NCBI GenBank assembly: GCA_964612995.1
Contig: CAZTGE010000003.1
Location: forward strand, 1 to 64,000
Direction of reading: 5' to 3'
DNA: 64,000 nucleotides
Source of the DNA: SLQH01 sp964612995
GTDB taxonomy: Bacteria; Planctomycetota; UBA11346
The notes under the pieces were generated by a model, which saw only the letters and a list, made by a program, of their open reading frames with translations, was not told where the DNA came from and ran no database searches. The position numbers were made by a program, and so were the translations under genes. Positions 46,249-56,184 of this stretch are shown one piece after another; the first letter of the stretch is position 1, and every line of letters begins with the position of its first letter.

Positions 46249-48921
46249 ATGAGTCGGATGGACCACGACGCCGTCACCACCGCCTGCAGCAAGTGCGGGA
46301 GTTTCATCGCTCCGGAGGAGTTCGAGCAGGGGCTGGCGGTCCGTATCGCCGGCGAACCGGTCTGCACTGCCTGTACCGACGCCTTGCCGACCCAGGTGAA
46401 GCTGCGCATCGAACGCCTGCGCGCGCAGCGCGGCCTCGACGCCACCGTCTATCGCTACCGTCATCCGGCGCATCCCGAGCTGGAGAGCTTCACCTTCACC
46501 AGCACCCATCAGCTCATGCGGCATCGTCGCGCGCGCAACCGTGGCGAGGACTTCACCGCCCCGATGATCGGTCCACGCTCGGCCGCTACGACGGCGAGCG
46601 CACCCACCGCTGGCAGCGCACCCACCGCCAGGCGGTGGGGCGTCGGGGCCGGCATCGCCGCCGCCGCGGTCATCGCCGGCATCGCGTTGACCTTCACCCT
46701 CGGCGATGACGAGCATGCAGTCACTCCGGCCGTGCGTGCAGACTTCCCCGCCGACCCACAGCGCGCCTGGTCGCTCGCCGCCACCCGCCTGGACACCGGC
46801 GACCCGCTACGCCGCTCAATCGCCGAGGAGCTCGCCCGCAGCCAGGAGCAGGCGCTCGACGCCGTCCGCAGCGCCCTGGCGACCGAGGATCCGGTCGCCG
46901 CACGCGCAGCGCTCGCCAAGGTCGTCTACCCCGATCACGCCGATTTCGCCCGCCAGCACAAGCGCACCGCCCTGCTGGCCGATCGCATTGCCGACCTCGA
47001 GCGACGCCGGGCCCGGCTGGCCGAACGTCGCACGCGTGACACGGATTCGCGTGATGGCGCGCCGGAGCCACCGCCGCGCGGACCCACCGGCCCTGCCACG
47101 GCACCACCGCCCGAGACCGGGCAACCAGAACCCGCGCTCGCCGCAACCGATGCAGATCCGGTCGCGGCCGAAACGGCTGACGTCGGGATTGCAGCCGAAC
47201 CAGAGTCGGAACCGGAAACAGAGCCGGAAACGGAAGCCGACGCCCAGGCCGCGACCGCTGCGCCAGACCCACCGCCGCCGGGGGCTCAATCACCGTCGCC
47301 GGTCGCTCCAGTGAAGATCGAACTCGCGGACCTGGTCGCTGACGACGATCAGGCCTGGAGTCGCGACGACCGTGGCGCCCGGCTCGAGGCCACCCTCGGC
47401 AGCCTCAGTCGTCAGCTCGCGCTGCCGCCCGGCGCCTACGTCCCCTGGGTCCAGCTCCGCGACACCAACGATTCGGGCTACCTGCTGGTCAGCGTCGCTG
47501 GAACCACTTTCGAACTGCCGGGCACGGTGCAGACCGGGCAGCGGGCGCGATGGCATCGCATCCCCGGTGCCGCGGTGGAAGTCGGCGACCAGGCGGTGCA
47601 ACTCGACGTGGTCGGGAGCAAGCCGGGGTGGAACGTGTTCCGCATCGTGTTGGCCGATCCGGGGACCGACCACGCGCCCAAAGGCATCGATGCGATCGCC
47701 TCGGCGACCTGGGCCGACGCGCCCGGCGAGGACGGACCGGCCGCTGCTGACGCACAGGCGGAAGTCACCGTCACCGTCTTCGAACCGGATCTGGAGGGCA
47801 GGTGGCAGGAACGCAACTACTACGATCCCCGCGATCTGGTACCCGCGAGCCTGCCCGGCAATTGCTCGCCACAGCTCTACGCCTCCGAAGACCGCCTGAA
47901 CACCGGTCACACCCTGCATCTCGACCTCAGCGGGCGTGAACTCGCCGACGGCGGGCTGGTGCTGCTGCTCCATCCCATGCGCCTGGTGCGCAATTCTCTG
48001 CGTGCGACGCTCGTGGACACGGCCGGGCGGCGCCACAAGCTGCCGGATGTCATCTTCACCGCCGAGACACCCGCGTGGTCGCCCTATGTCATCGATCTGA
48101 GCACCATCCCCCTGCCGGAGGATCCACGTTCCGGATTCGATCCGCGCCAGCTCGCACGCCTGACCCTGACCGATGCGGTCGACGACATCTCGACCGCCTT
48201 CCTCCTCGGCAAGACGGTCGCCATCACCGGGCGCGCTCCGCAGCAAGAAGACCTCGATCTGCGCTTCCGCGCGCTGCGCGCCCCGGAGGCCGAGCACCTG
48301 GCCAAGTTGCTGCAGCACGTCTGGCAACGCCGCGCCACCGGCGTGCCCTGGCAGCAGGGCCTCGATCCGACCAAGGTCAAGTTGTTGGTCGGCGAACAGT
48401 TGTTCAAGGGCAGTTTCCAACGCGATCTCTACGACGGCCTCGAAGAACTCAACGACGAGCGCCCGCAGGACCGCTCGGTCGCCCCGCTGCAGATGGTCGA
48501 TGCCTGGCTCGACAAGACCTTCATCATCCCACCGGAGCTGATCGACAAGGCGCATCACCACATGATCGTGGTCGCCACCGGCGGCAAGGAGTTCGCGATC
48601 GGCCTCGACGTGCGTCGTGCACGCGAGAATTTCTGGCGCAAGATGATCATCGAAGCGATCAATAGCGGCGTGCTGCCGGTGGTGGCGCTGGGGCCGAACA
48701 AGACCCATGAACAGAGCGTGCCACAGGCACGCGAACTGTGGACCGATGTCCTGGCGATGGTCGAGGAGGACTTCCCGGGCGTGCCGGTCATCGACCTGCG
48801 GGTGGTGCCGGTGAGCGGATTCGAACGCTTCCCCCCGGGTTCCTCCGATCTCTGTACGGGTCTGCTGCTCGAGTCCTATGCCGAGCTCAAGACGCGCATC
48901 GAGATCCTGGGCGAACTCTGA
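46249..48921 (+). CDS. Zinc-ribbon, single-pass membrane protein with SGNH-like C-terminus
   Basis: 890 aa. Residues 13-42 hold a CSKC...CTAC zinc ribbon. A membrane span lies near 128-150 (VGAGIAAAAVIAGIALTFTL), with a helical stretch and an acidic, proline-rich, low-complexity linker (about 260-350; repeated EPE/PET units) after it. The C-terminal 120 residues (IVVATGGKEFAIGLD, VLPVVALGPNKTHEQSVPQA, VPVIDLRVV) resemble the later half of an SGNH/GDSL hydrolase, but no clear catalytic Ser block is visible. The start has GGGGAG four bases upstream. A zinc ribbon inside and a large domain outside suggest signalling or anti-sigma-like architecture; function unknown. Confidence 0.7.
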   Translation: MSRMDHDAVTTACSKCGSFIAPEEFEQGLAVRIAGEPVCTACTDALPTQVKLRIERLRAQRGLDATVYRYRHPAHPELESFTFTSTHQLMRHRRARNRGEDFTAPMIGPRSAATTASAPTAGSAPTARRWGVGAGIAAAAVIAGIALTFTLGDDEHAVTPAVRADFPADPQRAWSLAATRLDTGDPLRRSIAEELARSQEQALDAVRSALATEDPVAARAALAKVVYPDHADFARQHKRTALLADRIADLERRRARLAERRTRDTDSRDGAPEPPPRGPTGPATAPPPETGQPEPALAATDADPVAAETADVGIAAEPESEPETEPETEADAQAATAAPDPPPPGAQSPSPVAPVKIELADLVADDDQAWSRDDRGARLEATLGSLSRQLALPPGAYVPWVQLRDTNDSGYLLVSVAGTTFELPGTVQTGQRARWHRIPGAAVEVGDQAVQLDVVGSKPGWNVFRIVLADPGTDHAPKGIDAIASATWADAPGEDGPAAADAQAEVTVTVFEPDLEGRWQERNYYDPRDLVPASLPGNCSPQLYASEDRLNTGHTLHLDLSGRELADGGLVLLLHPMRLVRNSLRATLVDTAGRRHKLPDVIFTAETPAWSPYVIDLSTIPLPEDPRSGFDPRQLARLTLTDAVDDISTAFLLGKTVAITGRAPQQEDLDLRFRALRAPEAEHLAKLLQHVWQRRATGVPWQQGLDPTKVKLLVGEQLFKGSFQRDLYDGLEELNDERPQDRSVAPLQMVDAWLDKTFIIPPELIDKAHHHMIVVATGGKEFAIGLDVRRARENFWRKMIIEAINSGVLPVVALGPNKTHEQSVPQARELWTDVLAMVEEDFPGVPVIDLRVVPVSGFERFPPGSSDLCTGLLLESYAELKTRIEILGEL

Positions 48922-48955
48922 AGGCGCCGCGCGCGGCTCACGCAGCTGGCGTTGA

Positions 48956-51838
48956 TCACGGCCAGCTGCGCCAGACCTCCCACTTCAGCCCGGTCTGATG
49001 GCTGTAGATCTGTAGCAGGGCCTGGAGCCCGAAGCCGAGCATGTCGCCGAGGATGAAGGCGATCGCCACTGGTTTGAGTCGGCTGTACAGCCCCGCGCCG
49101 CCAAAGCGCAACACCAGAACCTTGGCCGCCCACCCCAGCATCAGGCTGGCCCAGATGGTATAGATCGGCCAGCTGACCGCGACCACCAGCCCCAGCGGAT
49201 GGATCGGACACTTGTTCCACACCCGGCGCAACCAGGCCACGGCGAAGATCAGCACGAAGCCCACCACGATGTAGACCTGTTGGTTGGTCATGCCCAGCAT
49301 GTCCGGCTTGAACTCCTTGCCGAATACGGAGGCTTCGAGCTTGCCCGTGCCCACGTCGGGCTGCATGACCCAGTTGGCCAGCAACTCGCTGAACACGGTG
49401 GCCACGACCACCACCACGGCGAAGCCGCCGAGCAGCAGCATGGTCCGGCCCTGGCGCACCCCGGCCCCCTCGCTCATGGCCGAGGTCTGGACCGCGAAGC
49501 CGGCGAGGTTCTCGCGTGTATCCTGGGCCAGGACCCGGCTGATCCAGTTGGTCATCAGGATCGCCTGGATCGGGAAGACGAACTGCAGTCCGAGCCCGTT
49601 GACGACCTTGTTCATCACCTCCGGCGCCTGGAAGGCCGCCAGACCACTCTCCGCGACCACGCGGGCGACGACCACGATGGAGGTGAGGAAAAAGGCCAGC
49701 CCCAACAGGCCGGCGAACAGGCCGTGATACCAGGGGCCACCGACGTAGGATCCGATCAGGATGACCGTGATCAGGCTGCCGGCCAGCAGCGCACGCGCGC
49801 CCCAGACCCCTACCGGATCGTGGGGGTCCGGCCCGGTGAACACCGCTGCGCGCAACAGGCGCCAGTAGTGATGCCGACCGAGCCAGAATACCAGCACCAC
49901 CAAGCCGAAGCCGGCACCGGCGCCGACCAGTCGCCCATCGCCGGCGAAGCTGAACTGGAGACCGAACGCGGCCAGCCAGCCGCTGATCAGCGCACCGAAC
50001 CAGAAGCCACCCCAGACCGAGAAACCGATATCGGCACTGAGCAGGAAGGCGATGCCGATGGCGAAGGGAACGATATTGAACGTGCCGAAGAAGCCCGAGA
50101 ACGCCCAGCGACCGGGCACGTTCGCCGGAATTCCGAAGCCCTTGTAGATCTCGGATGAGGAGACCATGGGATCGGTCGCGAGCGCCGGGAGCGGATGCCA
50201 GCCATTGGTGGCGCCGTATTGATAGAGCCAGAACAGGACCAGAATGGCGACGGTGGTCTGGAATGCCCGATTGCTCAGGAAGCTCTTGCGGGAGAGCGCC
50301 AGGGGCACCTGGACCAGCGGATGCTGCAGCCGTTCATGGTGGGTCCACTGCCGGGCGGTGAAAGCGACGAAGCCGAGAATCACCGCGATGCCGGCGAGTA
50401 CGAACCAGAGGGTCGGCCCGACCGGCTCCGCCAGTCGACTGGCCGGGGAATCGCCAAAGGTGTCCATCAGCGCCCAGCGCTGCAGCAGTTCACCGAGCAC
50501 TTCGTCCGACAGCCCCGCGGTGCCGGCTTCGAGCACCACCCGTTGGGCCTGGATCACGCAGGCCGGTTCGATCGGCAGACCCAGGGCGGCCTTGAGCGCT
50601 TCGGCGTCGATTCCGGCCCCGTGCTCCTCGAGCGCGGAACGCAGACTCAAGAGGGCCGGACCATCTGAGAGATACGCGTGGTCAGCCTGCAGCAGATCCT
50701 CGAGCAATACCGCCGGCGGCGGTGCGCGAGCTGCAGCGGCGTGTTCCTGCAGGCGCTCATGAAAACCCGGCGGCAGGAAGGGCCGGTCCAGCTCATGGGC
50801 GATCTCGTCGGCTGTCGGCAGCTCGTCGATCTGGCCGGTGGCCAGGACTTTGAGGTCCTGGCTCACGGTATCGAGGCGCCGCAGGCGTTCGCTCTCGCCG
50901 ACACTGCGCAGCAAGCCCGAAAGCTGGTTCTCGCGCCCCGAGAGTCCGCGGATCAGGCGCAGCTCGGGCTGCAGCTCGCGGTGGTACGTCGCCAGCAGGT
51001 CCAGAGCGTGGGCGGCGCTCGATGCGGCGGCGCCGGGCTGCACAGCCGCGAGCGCCGCGAGCAACTCCTCAGCGGGCCGATGCCGCTGCGGCAGATCGAG
51101 CTCCTGCAACGCCTCGCGACGGGCGGTGTAGTCCTCGCTCCATTCGGCTGCATCCGTGACCTGCTCCGTCGCAGCTGCGACCACCAGCCTGGAGAGACGG
51201 ACGGCGAGCTCCGCAGCTGCGTCCATGTCGGCTCTGGCGGCGAAGGCGATGCCGTTGGGGAAGGCTTCCTTGATCGAGACCGGACGCCGCTTCGGTGGGC
51301 GGGTGTAATCGTCTTTCCGCGATAAGAACTCCTCGCGCATCAGCATGGAACGCCAGGATTGGGCTCCACCAGTGCCGGCGAGTCCTGCGACGATGTAGAG
51401 GAAGCAGCCGAGGACCACTATCTCGCGCGGTCGCACCACCAGGAACTGCACGCGATTTCCGAACAATCGCAGCAGCGGGTTCCAGACCAATGCCAGGACG
51501 CTGAGAATGGAGAGCGGCACTACGGGGACGTAGAACCACTTGGAGTACATCAGGCCATCTGACGCGGCCATGGTGAACCAGGGCACCAACACGGCCAGGA
51601 ACAGGGCGAACACAGGGGCGAGCACCCACATGATCGGGCGCACGGCCGGACCGAAGTCGTCCTCGCTTGTCGTGCCGCTCGCAGGCGTGTCCGGTGGCTG
51701 AGGTGGCCGGGTATCGCCGGGAAGCGTCGCTGGTGCGGTGCTGGTGCTCGCCGGGCTGGCTGGCTGCTGCGCGTGTGATGCGTCGGAAGGGGGCGTGCCG
51801 CCGCCCTGACGCCCCTGCATTTCGCCCGATTCTGACAT
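48956..51838 (-). CDS. Giant polytopic membrane protein, DUF6785/OPT-like
   Basis: 960 aa from the ATG at 51838 (another ATG 18 codons upstream is possible; no strong ribosome site at either). A Pro/Thr/Ser-rich N-terminal tail is followed by about 14 hydrophobic segments, interrupted by a soluble helical domain at about 150-440. The stretch RVVAESGLAAFQAPEVMNKV plus AQDTRENLAGFAVQTSAMSE matches my memory of the DUF6785/DUF6784 proteins of planctomycetes and verrucomicrobia, which have a distant oligopeptide-transporter-like layout. Transport is likely but the cargo is unknown. It is convergent with the zinc-ribbon gene, 34 bases apart. Confidence 0.72.
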   Translation of the reverse strand: MSESGEMQGRQGGGTPPSDASHAQQPASPASTSTAPATLPGDTRPPQPPDTPASGTTSEDDFGPAVRPIMWVLAPVFALFLAVLVPWFTMAASDGLMYSKWFYVPVVPLSILSVLALVWNPLLRLFGNRVQFLVVRPREIVVLGCFLYIVAGLAGTGGAQSWRSMLMREEFLSRKDDYTRPPKRRPVSIKEAFPNGIAFAARADMDAAAELAVRLSRLVVAAATEQVTDAAEWSEDYTARREALQELDLPQRHRPAEELLAALAAVQPGAAASSAAHALDLLATYHRELQPELRLIRGLSGRENQLSGLLRSVGESERLRRLDTVSQDLKVLATGQIDELPTADEIAHELDRPFLPPGFHERLQEHAAAARAPPPAVLLEDLLQADHAYLSDGPALLSLRSALEEHGAGIDAEALKAALGLPIEPACVIQAQRVVLEAGTAGLSDEVLGELLQRWALMDTFGDSPASRLAEPVGPTLWFVLAGIAVILGFVAFTARQWTHHERLQHPLVQVPLALSRKSFLSNRAFQTTVAILVLFWLYQYGATNGWHPLPALATDPMVSSSEIYKGFGIPANVPGRWAFSGFFGTFNIVPFAIGIAFLLSADIGFSVWGGFWFGALISGWLAAFGLQFSFAGDGRLVGAGAGFGLVVLVFWLGRHHYWRLLRAAVFTGPDPHDPVGVWGARALLAGSLITVILIGSYVGGPWYHGLFAGLLGLAFFLTSIVVVARVVAESGLAAFQAPEVMNKVVNGLGLQFVFPIQAILMTNWISRVLAQDTRENLAGFAVQTSAMSEGAGVRQGRTMLLLGGFAVVVVVATVFSELLANWVMQPDVGTGKLEASVFGKEFKPDMLGMTNQQVYIVVGFVLIFAVAWLRRVWNKCPIHPLGLVVAVSWPIYTIWASLMLGWAAKVLVLRFGGAGLYSRLKPVAIAFILGDMLGFGLQALLQIYSHQTGLKWEVWRSWP

Positions 51839-52129
51839 GGCTGCGTATGTTCGGCTACGCCTCGTGGTATCAAGTGCCATTTGATGCGCCATCCGACTGG
51901 TGGCGCTACGGGTGGAACCCGATCATCGGCAGGGCCGCCACCGGGCGCTCGCGGCGTCCGACCCAGGTATGGATGCCGCATGTATCCCGCGGCCCACGGT
52001 CTTACGCCCCGCTGTCTCCGGCGTTGTCGCCAGCCGTCGCCTGCCGGGTCTTCTCCGGCACTCCCGACGCGCTATGCATGATCGCCGCGAAGCGGCGCGC
52101 CGCCGGTCGCCTTTGATCAGGAGCCCTCC
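51839..52129. other. Intergenic region with no recognised content
   Basis: 291 bases between two divergent genes. Short open frames on both strands lack ribosome sites. A direct view shows no strong hairpin or repeat copy. It presumably holds the two promoters. Confidence 0.5.
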
Positions 52130-52696
52130 ATGCGTACCCCCCTGCTCGCCGCGCTGCTGCTCTCGGTCGGCCTCCTCGGTGCCGCGAGCGCCGAGGAATC
52201 CCTGCCACCGCTGGCCGAATGGATCGAGGTCGGCAAACGCAAGGCCAACATCGTCAAGCTCGCGAAACCGATCTTCATCGCCCACGCAGGCAAGCTCGAC
52301 GAAGCCCTGCAGACGCTGATCGCGCCATTGGCGAGCAAGCCACGCGAGATCGAGGAACGCGCCGCGTCGCTTCAGGTCGTCAAGGGCCTGATGGCAGCGA
52401 CCGCAGGCGAGGAACCGCCGCTGGTCGCCTTCATCGGCTTCAAGCAGCACGCGCCCAACCTGTTCGAGTACTGCTATTCGATCCGTACCCTGACCAGGTA
52501 TGGGATCTATCGCGTCACCTGTTATTCACACAAGAACCGCATCGCCCTGCTCGACGCCAACATCACCACGCGCCTGGTCGACGTCCGACGAGCCCTGTCG
52601 CAGATGCGCGTCTTCGAGCACACGCTCGACATCACCTGGACCGAAGACGAAGACGAGGACGAGGACGAAGACGAAGATGAAACCGAGGTGTTCTGA
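52130..52696 (+). CDS. Exported protein with a hyper-acidic C-terminal tail
   Basis: 188 aa. A signal peptide (MRTPLLAALLLSVGLLGAAS) leads into about 150 residues of mixed sequence with two cysteines (EYCYSIR and RVTCYSH). The last 18 residues alternate Glu and Asp (TEDEDEDEDEDEDETEVF), encoded by a GAC/GAG/GAA/GAT microsatellite at about 52641-52686. Such a tail could bind calcium or a basic partner. There is no known domain. The ATG has AGGAG nine bases upstream. It is monocistronic, convergent with the operon to the right. Confidence 0.75.
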   Translation: MRTPLLAALLLSVGLLGAASAEESLPPLAEWIEVGKRKANIVKLAKPIFIAHAGKLDEALQTLIAPLASKPREIEERAASLQVVKGLMAATAGEEPPLVAFIGFKQHAPNLFEYCYSIRTLTRYGIYRVTCYSHKNRIALLDANITTRLVDVRRALSQMRVFEHTLDITWTEDEDEDEDEDEDETEVF

Positions 52697-52724
52697 GACT
52701 GCTGCGTGCGCGCGGCGAAAGCGC

Positions 52725-53648
52725 TCACGGAGCCGGCATGTCAACGCCGGGAGCGAGCTCGGCCGCGCAACGCTGGCGGTAGCGCCGCAGCGCCTCCGGC
52801 GCGAGATCGGGGCCGATCACGCCGGGCGCCACCGCCCAGGCCGCGGGCGCTTCGAGGCCCGGCTGCGCGATCACCTCGCAGTCGTAGGTCCGCCCGACGT
52901 CAACGACCTGCTCCTGCAGCGGACCGAGCGCCCCGCTGCCGTCGTCGGGTGCCACCGGTTGGACCAGTACCACGCGCAGGGCCCCGCGCTGCTTGAGATC
53001 GCTGACCAGCCAGGCCAGAGCCTGGCGGTAGGCGCGATGCTTCCAGCTGGCGAACACGTCATCGCCGCCGAGCTGGACCATGATGCTGCGGCCAACAGTC
53101 GGTCGCCGCCGCGCCGCATGGATCTGCGCCAACAACACCGGATGGCCGAACGGGACGGTCGGCGCCGGCAGGATCAGATCGCAGCGCGGGCGCTCCTTCT
53201 CGCTGATGCCGCGCAACAAGGCCCAGCGCCGGTCGGCTTCGGCCTCGCGCCGTTCGAGCAACAGCACCACCGGCAGGTCGGCGAAATGCAACCGGCCGTG
53301 ATCGCCCAGTTCCAAGGGCGCTTGCGAACCAGGGCGCACGAAGTGGAGCCCGGCGACCAGCGCATCGCTGGCATCGACCACCCGTACACTGCGCGCCAGG
53401 CGCGGAACGAACGTGATCTGCAGCACGGCATCGCGCTCGCTCCGGCTCAGCTGCATCTCCGCTGGCGGCTCGACCACCCGCCAGCGACTGGTGGTGCGCC
53501 CCGCGCTCGCGCGCAGGGCGACCGTCAATGCCTCGCCGTCGTAGGCCACCGCCGGCAGATGGTCGAAGACCGCGACCGCTTCGTCGCCTGCCGCCGGGAT
53601 CGGGAGAAGCTGCGATACGCAGATAAGCAGCAGCCCACGGGCGATCAC
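52725..53648 (-). CDS. Exported SGNH-hydrolase-like protein
   Basis: 307 aa with an N-terminal signal peptide (GLLLICVSQLLPIPAAG). VPFGHPVLLAQIHAA, then SIMVQLGGDDVFASW near residue 190, follow the block order of SGNH esterases, with GGDD in place of the usual GxND. A Ser of block I is not evident, so activity is doubtful. It starts with GTG overlapping the stop of the TPR gene (GTGA) and is the last gene of the rsmE operon. Confidence 0.55.
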   Translation of the reverse strand: MIARGLLLICVSQLLPIPAAGDEAVAVFDHLPAVAYDGEALTVALRASAGRTTSRWRVVEPPAEMQLSRSERDAVLQITFVPRLARSVRVVDASDALVAGLHFVRPGSQAPLELGDHGRLHFADLPVVLLLERREAEADRRWALLRGISEKERPRCDLILPAPTVPFGHPVLLAQIHAARRRPTVGRSIMVQLGGDDVFASWKHRAYRQALAWLVSDLKQRGALRVVLVQPVAPDDGSGALGPLQEQVVDVGRTYDCEVIAQPGLEAPAAWAVAPGVIGPDLAPEALRRYRQRCAAELAPGVDMPAP

Positions 53649-55849
53649 CGACGCCGCTCCCGCCGGCGTTCCGGCCGCGCCGGTTCATCACCACGCAATT
53701 GCACCAACAAGCGTTGGATGCTCAGTTCCCACTCCTCACCCGGTTCGGCATAGCCGAAGAAGCCGACCACCGCCTCGCTGGTGCCCAGATCCACATCGGC
53801 CTGCAGCCGCACCCGCTCGCCATCGATCAGGGCCACGATCCGGTCCCTGCGTCGGTGGTCGAACTCGAGCCGCAAGTGGGTTTGCAGTCCGGATACCGAA
53901 CGTCCCAGGCGGACCCACTGCCCCCACTCCTCGTCGAGGACGCGATAGGCGAGTACGCCGTCGCCCTGGACACCATAGCCGATGCCCGAGCGCCGCCGTT
54001 CGTCGGTGACTTCGATCCCCACGATCGCCGTGCCCACGCGGCCGAGGTCGAGGCTGCAGCTCACGCGACGCAGACTCTCGGCATCAGCGGTGGTCCAGAC
54101 CCGGCAGACCGGGTCACTGGTCGCCAACTGCTTGCCGCGCATCATCAGCGCGCCGTGCTCGATCAGGGTCAGGATGCCCGTGCCCTCGCTGCTGGCGCTC
54201 CATCCGTCGCGCAACGCGTAACCCGTCGGCCATTCCGAGAAGTCGTAGACCCGGACCACGTCCTGTTCCTCGGCATACTGCTCGCCGATGCGTTCGAGAT
54301 AACCGCGGGGCGGATCATCGCTGCGCAAAGCCTGGCGATAGAACTCGCGCGCCTCGTCCTCCTTCTTGGCCACCGCTGCGAGGTAGACCCGGGTGACCGC
54401 GGCGTAGCCGTCGTTCTCTGGCATCTGCTCGATCAGCTCATGTGCCCGATCGAAGCGCCCGGCGCGGATGTGACCATACAGTTGCCACCGCTGGCTCTCC
54501 CGGGTGTCAGCATAGCCGAGGCGATCGACGGCAGCCAGGCTGCCATTCTCGTCGAGCAGGTCGGCGATACTGCTCAGGAAGGTGACCCTGATCCCGTCGT
54601 GGTCGGCGAGGAAGCGGCGCGCGCCCTGGGCATTGCCGCGCTCGAGCAGAAGACAGGCGTTGAGCTCACGCGCGACCGGTCGCAGGCCTTCCGGCAGCGC
54701 GTCGACATCCTCGATCGGGCGGCGATCGCACTGCGCGACGCCCAGTCTGGCGGCGGGATGGTCGAGCCGCGCCCAGATCCGCCGGGCGGCGGTACGATCG
54801 CCGAGGCGGTAGTGGGTCAGGCCGAAGTTGTAGTGGGCGGTGACGCGCAGCCCCGCCGATACACCGGCCTCGGTCGCGGAGCGCAAGAACTCATGCGCCT
54901 TGGGCAGCCGCTCCGCACCACCCGACTTGAGCAACGCGGTCCCGGTGATGGCGAGGCAGTCCGGGGCGCGATGACCCGCGTCCAACAGCTCCTGGGCGAC
55001 CTCGGCTGCGCGGGGCAGATTGCCCAGACGGAAATGGCAGCGCGCAAGGGCGACGCCGGCCTGCGCGTTGTCGTCGACGCGCAGGTTGTAGAGTCGGCTG
55101 TAGGCGTCGCGCGCCTGCTCCCAGTCGCCGCGCGCTTCGGCCAGGCGTGCCAGCAGACGGTTGCCGGGCATGCTCGAACGCGAATCGTCGACCCATTCCT
55201 GGGCCAGTTCGTACAACTGGTCGGTGCGGTTCTGGACGCGATAGATCTCTTCGAGCGCCGCGTACCCGCTCTCGAATCCGGCGACCCGCTCGTTGGCGAA
55301 CACCGCCCGGATGATCTCTTCGAGCGCGCGATGGTAGCCGGGAACCGGCAGCAACAACTCGATCGCCTCCAGGGCCAGGCGTTCGTTGCCGGCATACTTC
55401 TGCGCCGCATCGCGGGCCAGGTCGCGCGTCAGCTGCAGGATCCTGTCAGCGCGTGCGCGGTCCTCCACCGCGTACTTCTGCGCCCATTCACGGCCGTGCT
55501 CGAGCGTACGCATGATCTCCGACTCGTATTCGCGCGGGGCCTTGAGCAGGATCCGGCTCCGCTTGCGAATGATGTCGGTCGGCATGCTCTTGCGTACGAT
55601 CCGGGTGTACTGCGCCGGAAGGAAGGTGATCGGATCCTTGGCGTCAGGCGGGAGGAACAGCACCGTTCCGGTCTCCGGATCGATCTCTTCAATGTGTCCG
55701 TGGACCGGTCCATCGAGCAGGTAGACCTTGTCATAGGGCTCGATCCGGAAGCCGGGCAGTTCGAGATCGTCCGCGCCGCAGGCTACCGCAACGATGGCGA
55801 GCAGTGCCAACAGGCGCAATGACGACGGCCGGTTGCAGACAGGGCTCAT
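53645..55849 (-). CDS. TPR-rich exported protein with a C-terminal jelly-roll-like domain
   Basis: 734 aa. A hydrophobic N-terminus ends in AIVAVACGADD, possibly a lipobox. An N-terminal segment (EPYDKVYLLDGPVHGHIEEI) is followed by helical repeats at about 90-530 with TPR-like spacing (DWEQARDAYSRLYNLRVDDN; GNLPRAAEVAQELLDAGHRA). Residues 540-720 look like a beta-sandwich of the LamG/concanavalin type (YDFSEWPTGYALRDGW, then HLRLEFDHRRRDRIVALIDG). It likely forms a periplasmic or outer-membrane scaffold. Its start overlaps the stop of the gene before it by four bases. Confidence 0.7.
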   Translation of the reverse strand: MSPVCNRPSSLRLLALLAIVAVACGADDLELPGFRIEPYDKVYLLDGPVHGHIEEIDPETGTVLFLPPDAKDPITFLPAQYTRIVRKSMPTDIIRKRSRILLKAPREYESEIMRTLEHGREWAQKYAVEDRARADRILQLTRDLARDAAQKYAGNERLALEAIELLLPVPGYHRALEEIIRAVFANERVAGFESGYAALEEIYRVQNRTDQLYELAQEWVDDSRSSMPGNRLLARLAEARGDWEQARDAYSRLYNLRVDDNAQAGVALARCHFRLGNLPRAAEVAQELLDAGHRAPDCLAITGTALLKSGGAERLPKAHEFLRSATEAGVSAGLRVTAHYNFGLTHYRLGDRTAARRIWARLDHPAARLGVAQCDRRPIEDVDALPEGLRPVARELNACLLLERGNAQGARRFLADHDGIRVTFLSSIADLLDENGSLAAVDRLGYADTRESQRWQLYGHIRAGRFDRAHELIEQMPENDGYAAVTRVYLAAVAKKEDEAREFYRQALRSDDPPRGYLERIGEQYAEEQDVVRVYDFSEWPTGYALRDGWSASSEGTGILTLIEHGALMMRGKQLATSDPVCRVWTTADAESLRRVSCSLDLGRVGTAIVGIEVTDERRRSGIGYGVQGDGVLAYRVLDEEWGQWVRLGRSVSGLQTHLRLEFDHRRRDRIVALIDGERVRLQADVDLGTSEAVVGFFGYAEPGEEWELSIQRLLVQLRGDEPARPERRRERRR

Positions 55850-56184
55850 GGCGCCACCTGCTTGCCCAGTGGCAACACCGGCAGGTCCGGCAGCACAAGA
55901 TCGGGCGGTGGCGGCTCACCGATCTTGACCCGTATCGTGGTCGTATCGGCACGCAGCGTGAATGGATTGATGGTCCGCGGCCGGCGGGCGCTGGCGACCA
56001 CCGGCCCGAGGGCCTCCGCCGCGCCGATCACCGCTTCGGGCGCCGGTAACGGCAGATGCAGCACCCGCTGTTCGATCGGTCGGTCTTCCGGAAGGCTGAC
56101 CATGTGGCCGCCAAGCAGGATCACGGCCAACAACAGCAGGCCGGCGACGGTCCACTGTTGCGGTGTCGGGCGGAAGCTCGTCAT
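55846..56184 (-). CDS. Small single-pass membrane protein of the rsmE operon
   Basis: 112 aa with one N-terminal span (WTVAGLLLLAVILLGGHMV) and a proline-rich outside part ending PPDLVLPDLPVLPLGKQVAP. The short bitopic form with a Pro-rich tail recalls GspC- or PilP-like pilotins in shape only. GGAGGAGG precedes the ATG at 56184. Both ends overlap neighbours by four bases (ATGA), so expression is coupled to the genes on each side. Confidence 0.6.
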   Translation of the reverse strand: MTSFRPTPQQWTVAGLLLLAVILLGGHMVSLPEDRPIEQRVLHLPLPAPEAVIGAAEALGPVVASARRPRTINPFTLRADTTTIRVKIGEPPPPDLVLPDLPVLPLGKQVAP

